A stretch of 64,000 nt of DNA. Source: Nonomuraea indica. Its GTDB lineage: Bacteria; Actinomycetota; Actinomycetes; Streptosporangiales; Streptosporangiaceae. Positions 1-8,230 of the stretch are shown here, in pieces (within the stretch, counting starts at the first letter, position 1; each line of letters starts with the position of its first letter). The notes under the pieces are model-generated. The model did no database searches. It was not told where the DNA came from and saw only the letters and a list, made by a program, of their open reading frames with translations. A program made the translations under genes and the position numbers. The stretch is taken from NCBI RefSeq assembly GCF_002850745.1, contig NZ_KZ559473.1:1-64000 (forward strand), given 5' to 3'.

Positions 1-54
1 TGGAAGCACGGTAACGTGTGGAGCTGACCGGTACTAATAGGCCGAGGACTTGAC
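1..54 (+). rRNA. 23S rRNA, 3' end only
   Basis: The first ~54 bases match the conserved 3' end of actinobacterial 23S rRNA (GGTACTAATAGGCCGAGG followed by a CTTGACC end). The rest of the gene lies outside the window. About 80 bases of spacer with no tRNA separate it from the 5S gene, the usual rrn order. Confidence 0.93.
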
Positions 55-135
55 CACAAGGTTTTTGCTTGCGTCCACTAGGCAATTCTGAGACAGCAAC
101 TGGCAGCTTCGCTGCTTTTTGCGGGGTCTCGTAGG

Positions 136-252
136 GTTACGGCGGTTATGGCGGGAAGGAAACACCCGGTTACATTCCGAACCCGGAAGTTAAGCTTCTC
201 AGCGCCGATGGTACTGCACTCGGGAGGGTGTGGGAGAGTAGGTCACCGCCGG
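136..252 (+). rRNA. rrf: 5S rRNA
   Basis: A ~117-base stretch with the 5S hallmarks: a TTACGGCGG 5' arm that pairs with CCGCCGGAC at the 3' end, the internal CATTCCGAACCCGGAAGTTAAG core and the GGGAGAGTAGGTC segment near the 3' end. It follows the 23S end directly, so this is the distal end of an rrn operon. Ends are accurate to within a few bases. Confidence 0.95.
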
Positions 253-263
253 ACAATCTTTGG

Positions 264-305
264 AAATGGGGTCTCACCTTCGGGTGAGGCCCCATTTCTG
301 TTTTC
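264..305 (+). terminator. rrn operon terminator
   Basis: A stem of about 15 bp (AAATGGGGTCTCACC against GGTGAGGCCCCATTT, one G-U pair) is closed by a TTCG tetraloop and followed by a T-rich stretch. It lies about 12 bases after the 5S gene and should terminate the rrn transcript. Confidence 0.9.
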
Positions 306-356
306 GGGGGTCGTCCCGCCCCGGGGCGGGACCGGTCGCGGCGGTCGGTATGGCCG

Positions 357-809
357 TCAGTCCGAGGTCAGAAGTGGCTCGATGCGGTACGGGATCTGGG
401 TCGAGAGAGCGATCGTGGTGTCCGTCCGTTGGATGGCCGGTGACGTCAGGATGTGGGCGATGATCTCCTGCAGATGCTCCGTGCTCCGGGCCACCACCCG
501 GCAGAGCAGATCGTGCTGGCCGCTCGTGCCGTGGACCTCCAGGATCTGCGGCACCCGGTCCAGTGCTTGCACGGCCTCCGCCAGCCGGCCCTGCGCGATC
601 TGCAGCCAGACGAACGCCATGATCGGATAGCCGGCCCGCGCGGGCGACACCGTCGGGCCGAAGTCCTCGATCACTCCGCGAGCCGTCAGTTTCTCCACAC
701 GAGCCTGGACCGTGCCTCGGGCGACGCCGAGCAGCCGGGCCAACTCGGTGAGGCCGATACGGGGATGCGCCCGCATGGTCACGAGCAATCGCGCGTCCAA
801 GTCGTCCAC
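357..809 (-). CDS. Lrp/AsnC-family transcriptional regulator
   Basis: A 150-residue regulator of standard Lrp/AsnC length. It has an N-terminal helix-turn-helix (around LARLLGVARGTVQARVEKL) and a C-terminal RAM/AsnC ligand domain with the VHGTSGQHDLL signature. The reading frame stays open further upstream, but only over the antisense of the next gene. I chose GTG at 809, which gives MDDLDARLL and has GGGAG six bases before it. The gene is divergent from the phenylalanine hydroxylase gene, so control of that gene, perhaps with an aromatic amino acid as effector, is the natural inference. The shared promoter region is 810-935. Confidence 0.85.
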   Translation of the reverse strand: MDDLDARLLVTMRAHPRIGLTELARLLGVARGTVQARVEKLTARGVIEDFGPTVSPARAGYPIMAFVWLQIAQGRLAEAVQALDRVPQILEVHGTSGQHDLLCRVVARSTEHLQEIIAHILTSPAIQRTDTTIALSTQIPYRIEPLLTSD

Positions 810-935
810 CCGCAACTCCCGAAGACTGTGCGATTCGTCCAGAAAGTACCGCTGTAGCCGTACGGAACCAAGCGTATCGCCCAGGTGAAGTGGGCGCTCT
901 TGCCAGGAGACGGGCGAATTGCTGTCATCTACGGC

Positions 936-1820
936 ATGTTCGAGGAAGCGCAGTACTTCGCGCCCATCGCGGCGCAGGACGACGGCTCGGTGGTGGTTGA
1001 GCTGGCCGCGTCCCATCCGGGGTTCGCCGACCCGGTGTACCGGGCCCGGCGTAACGCCATCGCCGAACTGGCGGTGAACCACCGGCGGGGGGAGCCGATC
1101 CCGGCTGCCGAGTACACCGAGCAGGAGCACGAGATCTGGACCCTGGTGACCGGGGAACTGGCCGTCAAGCACGCCAAGTACGCCACGGCCGAGTACCTGG
1201 AGGGCGTGGAGCGGCTCGGGCTTCCGGAGACGCGCATTCCGCAGTTGGAGGAGGTCGGTGACCTGCTGGAGCCGCTGACGGGGTTCCGGTACCTGCCGGC
1301 GGCGGGGCTGGTGCCGTTGCGGGACTTCTACGGGGTGCTGGCCGACGGCTACTTCCACTCCACTCAGTACATCCGCCACCATTCCGTGCCGTTCTACACC
1401 CCCGAACCAGACGTCATCCACGAGGTGATCGGGCACGCCAACGGGCTCGCGCACGACCGGTACGCCGCGCTCTACCGCCTGGCCGGGGGTGCCGCGCGCA
1501 GGGTGGAGTCGGAGGAGGCGCTGGAGTTCGTGTCGAAGATCTTCTGGTTCACGCTCGAATTCGGCGTGATGCAGGAGGGCGCCGAGCTCAAGGCGTACGG
1601 GGCCGGGATCCTGTCCTCGTACGGGGAGATCGAGGAGTTTCGCGGCATGAGCATCCGGCCGCTCGACATCGGCGCGATGGGGACGACGGACTACGACATC
1701 ACCAAATATCAGGATGTGTTGTTCCGGGCCGAATCACTTCAGCATCTTGAGGACGTCGTCGGCGGGTTCTGGGAGAACTGCGACGACGACTCCATCGCGA
1801 AACTGCTCGCCGACGCCTAG
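936..1820 (+). CDS. phhA: Phenylalanine 4-monooxygenase
   Basis: Biopterin-dependent aromatic amino acid hydroxylase that converts phenylalanine to tyrosine, here as a 294-residue single-domain bacterial form. The iron-binding 2-His-1-Glu set is visible: HEVIGH (His162 and His167) and Glu208 in FWFTLEFG. A GTG at 885 would add 17 residues, but MFEEAQYFAP at 936 is the family-like N-terminus. Neither start has a strong ribosome-binding site, so a leaderless or weakly initiated transcript is possible. It is divergent from an Lrp-type regulator, as expected of a catabolic gene induced by its amino acid. Confidence 0.87.
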   Translation: MFEEAQYFAPIAAQDDGSVVVELAASHPGFADPVYRARRNAIAELAVNHRRGEPIPAAEYTEQEHEIWTLVTGELAVKHAKYATAEYLEGVERLGLPETRIPQLEEVGDLLEPLTGFRYLPAAGLVPLRDFYGVLADGYFHSTQYIRHHSVPFYTPEPDVIHEVIGHANGLAHDRYAALYRLAGGAARRVESEEALEFVSKIFWFTLEFGVMQEGAELKAYGAGILSSYGEIEEFRGMSIRPLDIGAMGTTDYDITKYQDVLFRAESLQHLEDVVGGFWENCDDDSIAKLLADA

Positions 1821-1853
1821 CGGGGGTTGCCGCTTTGTCGTGATAATTCAGCA

Positions 1854-3026
1854 ATGGTGGCGGGGAAGGTGGCATGCGGGATGCTGGCGCTCGCCCTTCT
1901 CCTGCCGCTGACGTCGGTCTGTCCGGCTCCCCGGCCGGCCGGGGCCGCCAGGCCGCCTGAGGGAGCGCTCGAAGGGGCCTTCCGGCCTGGCGGGCTTCCC
2001 CGGGCCGGGTGGGAGGCCCGGGGACCCGAATCGCCGGTGGCGGATGTGCAGGTCTCCAGGAAGCCGGCGAGTGCGCGGCCGCCCGACGTGCCGGTTGTGG
2101 GTGTGCGGCCGCCCGACGTGCCGGTTGCGGGTGCGTGGCCGCCCGACGTGCCGGCTGTGGGTGCGTGGCCGCCCGGGGGGCCGGTCGCGGGTGCGCGGGT
2201 CTTCAAGCCGCTGGCGGCGGAGTGGCGGGCTGTCGCGCCGGCGTCGCGGCAGAGGTTCGTCGCCGAGCGTGAGCCGGAGCCCGTGCCGGTGAAGAGGATC
2301 GAGCGGCGGCTGACCGGCTTCCTCGCAGGACGGCCCGGCCCGGTCACCGCCATGGTGAAGGACCTCACGACCGGCCGCCTCTACCGGTACCACCGCGGCG
2401 AACGCCTCATCACGGCGAGCACCGCCAAGGTCCAGATCCTCATGGCGCTCCTGCTCGACACCCCCTGGCGTGAGCTTCCCGGGAGCGTCCGGCACGACGC
2501 CGATCTCATGATCCGCTACAGCGACAACCACGCCGCCGACCGCCTCTGGCTGCGCATCGGCGGCGCCCCCGGGTTCACGAAGGCGGGCCAGCGGTACGGT
2601 CTGCGCCACACCCGGGGCGTGCCCGGCGACTGTCTGGACCTCTACTGCTGGGGCATCACCGAAACGTCGGCCGAGGACCAGGTGCGGCTCATGGCGGCGC
2701 TCGTGTCGGGCCGCAGCCCGCTGCCGGCCGCCGACCGGGACAAGGTCCTCAAGCTCATGAGCGGGGTCGTCCGCGGGCAGGACTGGGGCATCAGCGCCGC
2801 CGCCTGCAAGGGGGACCGGGTGGCGCTGAAGAACGGCTGGCTCAGGCGGGTGTCGACCGGACGATGGGCCGTGGTGAGCGCCGGGCTCGTTCGAGGGGGC
2901 GGGCACGACTACGCGGTGGCCGTGTTGACGGAGGGAAGCGCCGAGGTGGGGCAGGGCATCGCGACGGTCGAGGGCGTCGCCACACGGATCATGAAGTCGT
3001 TCCGGGCGTGCACGAGGATTCGTTGA
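1854..3026 (+). CDS. Secreted class A beta-lactamase-fold serine hydrolase
   Basis: 390-residue exported protein. An N-terminal signal peptide (MVAGKVACGMLALALLLPLTS) precedes a Pro/Val-rich linker with a fourfold 10-residue repeat, then a class A beta-lactamase-like domain. Active-site landmarks are S-T-A-K (SxxK, in TASTAKVQILM), S-D-N (in IRYSDNHAA) and K-N-G (in ALKNGW, in place of the usual KTG). The KNG variant and the long linker argue for a penicillin-interacting or peptidase role over classical drug hydrolysis, but this cannot be settled here. TTG at 1827 is in frame, but ATG at 1854 starts the signal peptide. Confidence 0.75.
   Translation: MVAGKVACGMLALALLLPLTSVCPAPRPAGAARPPEGALEGAFRPGGLPRAGWEARGPESPVADVQVSRKPASARPPDVPVVGVRPPDVPVAGAWPPDVPAVGAWPPGGPVAGARVFKPLAAEWRAVAPASRQRFVAEREPEPVPVKRIERRLTGFLAGRPGPVTAMVKDLTTGRLYRYHRGERLITASTAKVQILMALLLDTPWRELPGSVRHDADLMIRYSDNHAADRLWLRIGGAPGFTKAGQRYGLRHTRGVPGDCLDLYCWGITETSAEDQVRLMAALVSGRSPLPAADRDKVLKLMSGVVRGQDWGISAAACKGDRVALKNGWLRRVSTGRWAVVSAGLVRGGGHDYAVAVLTEGSAEVGQGIATVEGVATRIMKSFRACTRIR
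2071..2190 (+). repeat. Four tandem 30-bp coding repeats
   Basis: Exactly four 30-base units (2071, 2101, 2131, 2161) encode variants of RPPDVPVVGV in the linker between signal peptide and catalytic domain of the beta-lactamase-fold protein. The fourth unit is diverged. Such repeats change copy number by slippage and would alter the length of the wall-spanning spacer. Confidence 0.9.
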
Positions 3027-3058
3027 GGGCATCCGCGCGCGCCCCTCATCATGGGGAT

Positions 3059-3532
3059 ATGACGTATCGCGTGTGCCTGGTCTGCATGGGGAACATCTGC
3101 CGCTCGCCGATGGCCGAGGTGGTGCTGCGGCAGGTGCTGGAGCGCCACGGGCTGGGCCGCGAGGTGATCGTGGAGAGCGCGGGCACCGGCGGCTGGCACG
3201 CGGGCGCGCCGATGGACGAGCGCGCCCTGCGGACCCTGGCCGGCCGCGGCTACGACGGGTCGGCCCATCGGGCCAGGCAGTTCACCGAGGACTGGTTCGA
3301 CCGCTACGACCTGGTGCTCGCCATGGACCGCGACAACCTGTCGTTCCTGCGGAGGATGGCGCCCGCGGCGGTCGAGGTGCGGCTGTTCAGGTCCTTCGAC
3401 CCGGCGGCGCTCGACGGAGCCGAGGTGCCTGACCCCTACTACGGTGGCCAGGACGGCTTCGACGAGGTGCTGGAGCTGGTCGAGAGCGCCGCCGAAGGCG
3501 TCGCCAAGCACATCGCCGATGAGATCCGTTGA
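3059..3532 (+). CDS. Low-molecular-weight protein tyrosine phosphatase family protein
   Basis: 157 residues, typical of the LMW-PTP family. The phosphate-binding loop is at the N-terminus (CMGNICRS, Cys-x5-Arg-Ser), and the general acid is the Asp of DPYYGG near the C-terminus. The next gene, a fructosamine-kinase-family protein, overlaps it by 14 bases. In several bacteria this pairing is known, and LMW-PTP relatives there act as sugar-amine phosphatases in protein deglycation. The substrate may therefore be a phosphorylated sugar or ketoamine and not phosphotyrosine. GGGG lies immediately before the ATG. Confidence 0.88.
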   Translation: MTYRVCLVCMGNICRSPMAEVVLRQVLERHGLGREVIVESAGTGGWHAGAPMDERALRTLAGRGYDGSAHRARQFTEDWFDRYDLVLAMDRDNLSFLRRMAPAAVEVRLFRSFDPAALDGAEVPDPYYGGQDGFDEVLELVESAAEGVAKHIADEIR

Positions 3533-4310
3533 CGACCTGGGCTCGTCGCACGGCCGGCGGTTGCAGCGGGCGGTGCTGGACGACGGGCGCGAGGTCTTCG
3601 TCAAGACAGGCGGCGCCCCGGAGGCGCTCAGGTCGGAGGCAGCCGGGCTGCGCTGGCTGGGCGAGGCGATCACGGTCCCCGAGGTGGTCGAGGTGGCCGA
3701 CGACCGGCTCGTGCTGGCGTGGGTGCCGGCCGGGCGGCCCTCACCGGCCGCCGCCGAACGGTTCGGCCGCGAGCTGGCCCGTATGCATCGGGCCGGGGCG
3801 CCCGGCTTCGGAGCCCCGTGGCCGGGGTTCATCGCCGACCTGCCGATGGACAACACGTCCGCGAGCGACTGGCCGGAGTTCTACGCCACCCGCCGGATCC
3901 TGCCGTTCCTCCGGCAGGCGTCGCTGCCCGCCGAGGACGTACGGCTGATCGAGCGGGCCGTCGAGCGCCTGCCCGAGGTGGCAGGACCGCCGGAGCCGCC
4001 GGCCCGCGTCCACGGTGACCTGTGGAGCGGCAACGTGCTCTGGTCGGGCGGGACGGGCGTGCTCATCGACCCGGCGGCGCACGGCGGCCACCGGGAGACG
4101 GACCTGGCCATGCTGGCGCTGTTCGGCGTGCCCCACCAGGACCGGATCCTGGCGGCGTACCAGGAGGAGAGCCCGCTGGCCGACGGGTGGCGGGAGCGGG
4201 TGCCGCTGCACCAGCTGCACCCGCTGCTCGTGCACGTCGTCCTGTTCGGCGGGTCGTATCGCGACAGCCTGATGCGGGCCGTCAGTCGGGTGCTGTCCTC
4301 GGCGCGTTGA
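3519..4310 (+). CDS. Fructosamine/ketosamine-3-kinase family protein
   Basis: 263-residue member of the fructosamine kinase (APH-like) family. The catalytic segment HGDLWSGNVLW and the magnesium-binding IDPAAHGGHRETDLAM are diagnostic, and the N-terminal VFVKTGG holds the ATP-site Lys. Bacterial homologues phosphorylate ribulosamines or erythrulosamines on glycated proteins so that the adduct falls off. The ATG at 3519 overlaps the phosphatase gene by 14 bases, so the two are probably translationally coupled. The 3' end overlaps the convergent hisN-like gene by 29 bases. Confidence 0.86.
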   Translation: MRSVDDLGSSHGRRLQRAVLDDGREVFVKTGGAPEALRSEAAGLRWLGEAITVPEVVEVADDRLVLAWVPAGRPSPAAAERFGRELARMHRAGAPGFGAPWPGFIADLPMDNTSASDWPEFYATRRILPFLRQASLPAEDVRLIERAVERLPEVAGPPEPPARVHGDLWSGNVLWSGGTGVLIDPAAHGGHRETDLAMLALFGVPHQDRILAAYQEESPLADGWRERVPLHQLHPLLVHVVLFGGSYRDSLMRAVSRVLSSAR

Positions 4311-5097
4311 GCCGCTTGAGAACCTCCTCGTGCAGGGCGCCGTTGGTGCAGACCATGCTGCCGCCCTCCAGGCGGGGTACGCCCGCGAGGTCGGTCCAGA
4401 CGCCGCCGGCCTCCTCGACGATCACGGTGAGCGCGGCCATGTCCCACGGTGAGAGCTCCGGCTCGGCCGACAGGTCCACCGAGCCCTCGGCGACCATCAT
4501 GTGCGACCAGAAGTCGCCGTAGGCGCGGGTGCGCCAGCAGGAACGGCTGAGGGACAGGAAGTTGTCGAGCCTGCCGCTCTCCTCCCAGCCGCCGAAGCTG
4601 GAGTAGGAGAACGACGCGTCGCTCAGCTTGGCGACCGATGACACGCGCATGCGGGTGGCTTCGGCCGGGCCACGGCCGGTCCACGCGCCGCCTCCGGCCG
4701 CCGCCCACCACCGCCGGCCCAGTGCCGGGGCCGACACCACGCCGACGACGGCCTTGCCGTACTCCATGAGCGCGATCAGCGTCGCCCAGACGGGCACGCC
4801 GCGCACGTAGTTCTTGGTGCCGTCGATGGGGTCGACGATCCAGGTCCTGGCGCCGCCGCCGGTGTTGCCGAACTCCTCGCCCACGATCGCGTCCCTCGGC
4901 CGTTCGCGGCCCAGCGTCTCGCGGATCGCCTCCTCGACGGCGCGGTCGGCGTCGCTGACCGGCGTCAGGTCGGGCTTGGTCTCCACCTTGAGGTCGACCG
5001 CCTGGAACCGTCGCATCGTCAGGTCGTCGGCGGTGTCCGCCAGGAGGTGGGCGAGGCGCAGATCGTCGTCGTAACCCTGCTCGGAGTAACTGTGCAC
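4282..5097 (-). CDS. hisN: Histidinol-phosphatase / inositol monophosphatase family
   Basis: IMPase-fold phosphatase of 271 residues. The metal-binding motifs are GEEFG, WIVDPIDGTKNY and SPWDMAALTVIVEEAGG. The N-terminal DDDLRLAHLLADTAD and the setting near aroA-rsgA match actinobacterial HisN, which dephosphorylates histidinol phosphate in histidine synthesis. GTG at 5097 (VHSYSEQGYDDD) is the family-like start; ATG at 5133 is the in-frame alternative. Neither has an obvious ribosome-binding site. In related genomes hisN often follows rsgA in the same direction; here a plus-strand thioesterase gene lies between them. Confidence 0.82.
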   Translation of the reverse strand: MHSYSEQGYDDDLRLAHLLADTADDLTMRRFQAVDLKVETKPDLTPVSDADRAVEEAIRETLGRERPRDAIVGEEFGNTGGGARTWIVDPIDGTKNYVRGVPVWATLIALMEYGKAVVGVVSAPALGRRWWAAAGGGAWTGRGPAEATRMRVSSVAKLSDASFSYSSFGGWEESGRLDNFLSLSRSCWRTRAYGDFWSHMMVAEGSVDLSAEPELSPWDMAALTVIVEEAGGVWTDLAGVPRLEGGSMVCTNGALHEEVLKRLNAPRTAPD

Positions 5098-5197
5098 GGA
5101 CAGCCACGCTACCGTGCCGGACGCGCCGGGCATCAGTAGGCCACGGGGCCTTTTCTGGTAGGTCCCTCTTTGGTTACTCGCCAGTAGCATGGTGGGC

Positions 5198-5644
5198 ATG
5201 TCCTTCGACGCCGGAGCGCTTCTGCTCCAGACCGTGCCCTTCGCCCGCACCCTCGGCATCACCTTCGACCACGCCGCGGACGGCCGGGCCGTCTGCCGCC
5301 TGCCCGACCGTGCCGACCTGCACAACCACGTGGCGGGGCCGCACGCCGGGGCGCTGTTCACGCTGGCCGAGTCGGCCTCCGGAGCCGCCATGCTGTCGGC
5401 GCTCGGCGACCAGCTGTCGCGGGCCGTGCCGCTGGCCACCACCGCGACCGTCCACTACCGCAAACTCGCCATGGGAGAGGTCGTCGCGGAGGGGCGCCTG
5501 CTGGTCTCGCGTGACGAGGTGATCGCGGAGCTGGACGCGGGCCGGCGGCCGGAGTTCGACGTCGCCGTGGAGGTCCGCAACGGCGAGGGCGTCGTGGTCT
5601 GCTCGCTGACCGTGGGGTGGACCCTCCGCCCCAACCGCGGCTGA
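5198..5644 (+). CDS. Hotdog-fold thioesterase (DUF4442/PaaI-like)
   Basis: 148 residues with the hotdog helix signature HNHVAGPHAGALFTLAESASG, in which the HAGALFTLAE segment is typical of DUF4442/PaaI-like acyl-CoA thioesterases. The natural substrate cannot be told. The ATG at 5189 is in frame; ATG 5198 is preferred because GGTGGG precedes it. It sits alone on the plus strand between minus-strand hisN and rsgA, and its stop is only 2 bases from the end of rsgA. Confidence 0.75.
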   Translation: MSFDAGALLLQTVPFARTLGITFDHAADGRAVCRLPDRADLHNHVAGPHAGALFTLAESASGAAMLSALGDQLSRAVPLATTATVHYRKLAMGEVVAEGRLLVSRDEVIAELDAGRRPEFDVAVEVRNGEGVVVCSLTVGWTLRPNRG

Positions 5645-5646
5645 GC

Positions 5647-6711
5647 TCAGGTCGCCGGCTCGTCCGGGGCGCCCTCGCGGCTGGACAGCAGGCGGCGCAG
5701 CGACTCGAGCCGGGCGGGGCCGGCGTGGCCGTCCGCCACCCAGGCGTCGAGGGCGCAGCCCTCGCCGAGGTGGGTGCAGCCCTTGGGGCAGTGCACGGTG
5801 CCCTCGACCAGGTCGGGGAAGCCGGCCAGGACCGTCTCGACGGACACGTGCGCGAGGCCGAAGCTGCGCACGCCGGGCGTGTCGATGATCCAGCCGCCTT
5901 CCGGCAGCTCCAGGGCCACCGCCGACGTGGAGGTGTGGCGGCCCCGGCCGGTCACCGCGTTGACCTGCGACACGGCTCGGTTGGCGTCCGGCACCAGGGC
6001 GTTGACCAGGGTCGACTTGCCGACCCCGGAGTGGCCCACCAGCACGCTGACGTGCCCGCGCAGGTGGTCGCGCAGCTCGTCGAGCGCGCCGCCCTTGTGC
6101 ACGACCACGTGCGGCACGCCGAGCGGCTCGTAGAGCGCGACCAGCGCGTCGGGCGGCGCCAGGTCGGACTTGGTCAGGCAGAGCAGCGGGTCGATGTCGG
6201 CGTCGAACGCCGCCACCAGGATGCGGTCGATCATGCGCGGGCGCGGCGGCGGGTCGGCGAGCGCGGTGACGATGACGAGCTGGTCGGCGTTGGCCACGAC
6301 CGGGCGCTCGATGCCGTCGGTGTCGTCGGTGTCGTCGGCGGAACGCCGCAGCATCGACGTGCGCGGCTCCACGCGGACCACCCGGGCGAGCGTGTCGGGA
6401 CGGCCCGAGACGTCGCCGACCAGCGCCACCCGGTCGCCCACCACGATGCCCTTGCGGCCGAGCTCCCTGGCCTTCATCGCGACGACCAGGCGGGCCTCCT
6501 GCCGCCGCCTGGCGGCCGAGCCCTTCTCCGGGTGGACCAGCGTCGTGTAGCGGCCCCGGTCCACGGCCACCACGAAGCCCTCGACCGCGTCGTCGTGGGC
6601 AGGGCGGATGCGGGTCCGCGGCCGCGAGCCCTTGCCCGGCCTGACCCGTACGTCGTCCTCGTCGTACTGCCGCTTCTTCAGCGGTCTGCTCCCCTGTGTC
6701 CGCGGCGCCAC
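5647..6711 (-). CDS. rsgA: Ribosome small subunit-dependent GTPase A
   Basis: 354-residue circularly permuted GTPase that assists late 30S subunit maturation. Visible in order: a basic N-terminus, an OB-fold region (VVGDRVALVGDV), the G4-like LTKSD, the P-loop GHSGVGKST, the switch segment GRGRHTST, DTPG, and a zinc knuckle CPKGCTHLGEGC near the C-terminus. It starts 22 bases after aroA stops, so aroA-rsgA is one operon, as in most actinobacteria. Confidence 0.95.
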   Translation of the reverse strand: MAPRTQGSRPLKKRQYDEDDVRVRPGKGSRPRTRIRPAHDDAVEGFVVAVDRGRYTTLVHPEKGSAARRRQEARLVVAMKARELGRKGIVVGDRVALVGDVSGRPDTLARVVRVEPRTSMLRRSADDTDDTDGIERPVVANADQLVIVTALADPPPRPRMIDRILVAAFDADIDPLLCLTKSDLAPPDALVALYEPLGVPHVVVHKGGALDELRDHLRGHVSVLVGHSGVGKSTLVNALVPDANRAVSQVNAVTGRGRHTSTSAVALELPEGGWIIDTPGVRSFGLAHVSVETVLAGFPDLVEGTVHCPKGCTHLGEGCALDAWVADGHAGPARLESLRRLLSSREGAPDEPAT

Positions 6712-6733
6712 CGCGCCCCTCGCTCCGGCAGGC

Positions 6734-8113
6734 TCATCGTGTGCCCAGCATGGCGGCCCACATGCCGGTGAACTCCGGGAGCGTCTTACCCGTCGTCGTG
6801 ATGTTCTCCACCTCGACGCCGGGGACGGCCAGGCCGATCACGGCGCCGGCCGTGGCCATGCGGTGGTCGTCGTAGCTGTGGAACAGGCCGCCGTGCAGCG
6901 GGCGCGGGCGGACGACGAGGCCGTCGGCGGTCTCCTCGGCGTCGCCGCCGAGCCGGTTGATCTCGGTGACGAGGGCGGCGAGGCGGTCGGTCTCGTGCCC
7001 GCGCAGGTGGGCGACGCCGCGGATGCGGCTGGGCGTGGCGGCGAGGGCGGCCAGCGCGACGATCGTCGGCGTCAGCTCGCCCACCTCGCGCAGGTCGGCG
7101 TCGATGCCGTCGATCCGTCCGGTGCCGGTGACCGTCAGGTCGCCGCAGCCCGACGCGGCGTCGGAGGCATCGAGGCGGACAGTGGCGCCCATGCCGGTGA
7201 GCAGGTCGCGCAGCGCGTCGCCCGGCTGGGTCGTCCGGTGCGGCCAGCCGGGGACGGTGACGCTGCCGCCGGTCACCATGGCGGCCGCCAGGAACGGGGC
7301 CGCGTTGGACAGGTCGGGTTCCACCGTCAGGTCGCGCGGGGCGACGGGGCCCGGCTCGACCCGCCACACGTCGGGCTCGCCGTCGTCGACCCGGACGCCC
7401 GCCGCCCTGAGCATCTGCACGGTCATCTCGATGTGCGGCTGGGACGGCACGGGCGGCCCGGAGTGGCGGATCGTGACGCCCTTGTCGAAGCGCGCGGCGG
7501 CGAGCAGCAGCCCCGAGACGAACTGCGACGAGCCGGAGGCGTCGATGGTGACCTCGCCGCCCGTGATCGGCCCGTGGATGGTGAACGGCAGCGCGTCGTT
7601 GTCGACGCGGGCGCCCAGCGCGCGCAGCCCGTCGAGGATGGGGCCCATGGGCCGCTTGCGGGCGTGCGGGTCGCCGTCGAACGACACCGGCCCGTCGGCC
7701 AGCGCGGCGACCGGCGGGACGAAGCGCATGACCGTGCCGGCCAGGCCCGCGTCGATGCTCGCGCCGCCCCTGACCGGGCCGGGGGTCACCAGCCAGTCCA
7801 CGGAGGAGACCGTCTCGTTGGCCGGCTCCAGGCGCGTGCCGAGTGCCCGCAGCGCCGCCACCATCAGGTCGGCGTCGCGGCTGCGCAGCGCCCGGCGGAC
7901 GGTGCCGGGGCCGTCGGCGAGCGCCGCGAGGACCAGGGCGCGGTTGGTCACCGACTTGGAGCCGGGCAGCGTGACGGACGCGGACACCGGGCCGGTCGCC
8001 GTCGGCGCGGGCCAGTGGGCGGCGGCCGCGCCGGTGGGTGCGGGGGTGCCGGCGGGCGCGGGCGTGCCGCCGGCTGCGGGTCCGGATGCGGGCGTGGGCT
8101 CGGTCGCGGGCAT
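6734..8113 (-). CDS. aroA: 3-phosphoshikimate 1-carboxyvinyltransferase (EPSP synthase)
   Basis: Sixth enzyme of the shikimate pathway; joins phosphoenolpyruvate to shikimate-3-phosphate. 459 residues, with about 45 low-complexity Pro/Ala/Thr residues before the real start of the fold at VTLPGSKSVTNRALVLAALADG. Other family segments are DAGLAGTVMRFVPP, GDPHARKRPMGP, ASGSSQFVSGLLL and YDDHRMATAG. TTG at 8119 is in frame, but ATG 8113 is preferred, with TAGG about 8 bases upstream. The N-terminal tail is likely disordered and is not needed for the fold. First gene of the aroA-rsgA operon. Confidence 0.94.
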   Translation of the reverse strand: MPATEPTPASGPAAGGTPAPAGTPAPTGAAAAHWPAPTATGPVSASVTLPGSKSVTNRALVLAALADGPGTVRRALRSRDADLMVAALRALGTRLEPANETVSSVDWLVTPGPVRGGASIDAGLAGTVMRFVPPVAALADGPVSFDGDPHARKRPMGPILDGLRALGARVDNDALPFTIHGPITGGEVTIDASGSSQFVSGLLLAAARFDKGVTIRHSGPPVPSQPHIEMTVQMLRAAGVRVDDGEPDVWRVEPGPVAPRDLTVEPDLSNAAPFLAAAMVTGGSVTVPGWPHRTTQPGDALRDLLTGMGATVRLDASDAASGCGDLTVTGTGRIDGIDADLREVGELTPTIVALAALAATPSRIRGVAHLRGHETDRLAALVTEINRLGGDAEETADGLVVRPRPLHGGLFHSYDDHRMATAGAVIGLAVPGVEVENITTTGKTLPEFTGMWAAMLGTR

Positions 8114-8230
8114 GGTCAAAGCCTACTTGCCTCGTGGTCCGGCCGGTTTCGCGCCGCTCGCGCGGGTGACCGTACGGCTTCGCGGCCGTTCGTACATGCG
8201 AGCGAAAGGCGTACGTGGCAGTGTGGTGTC

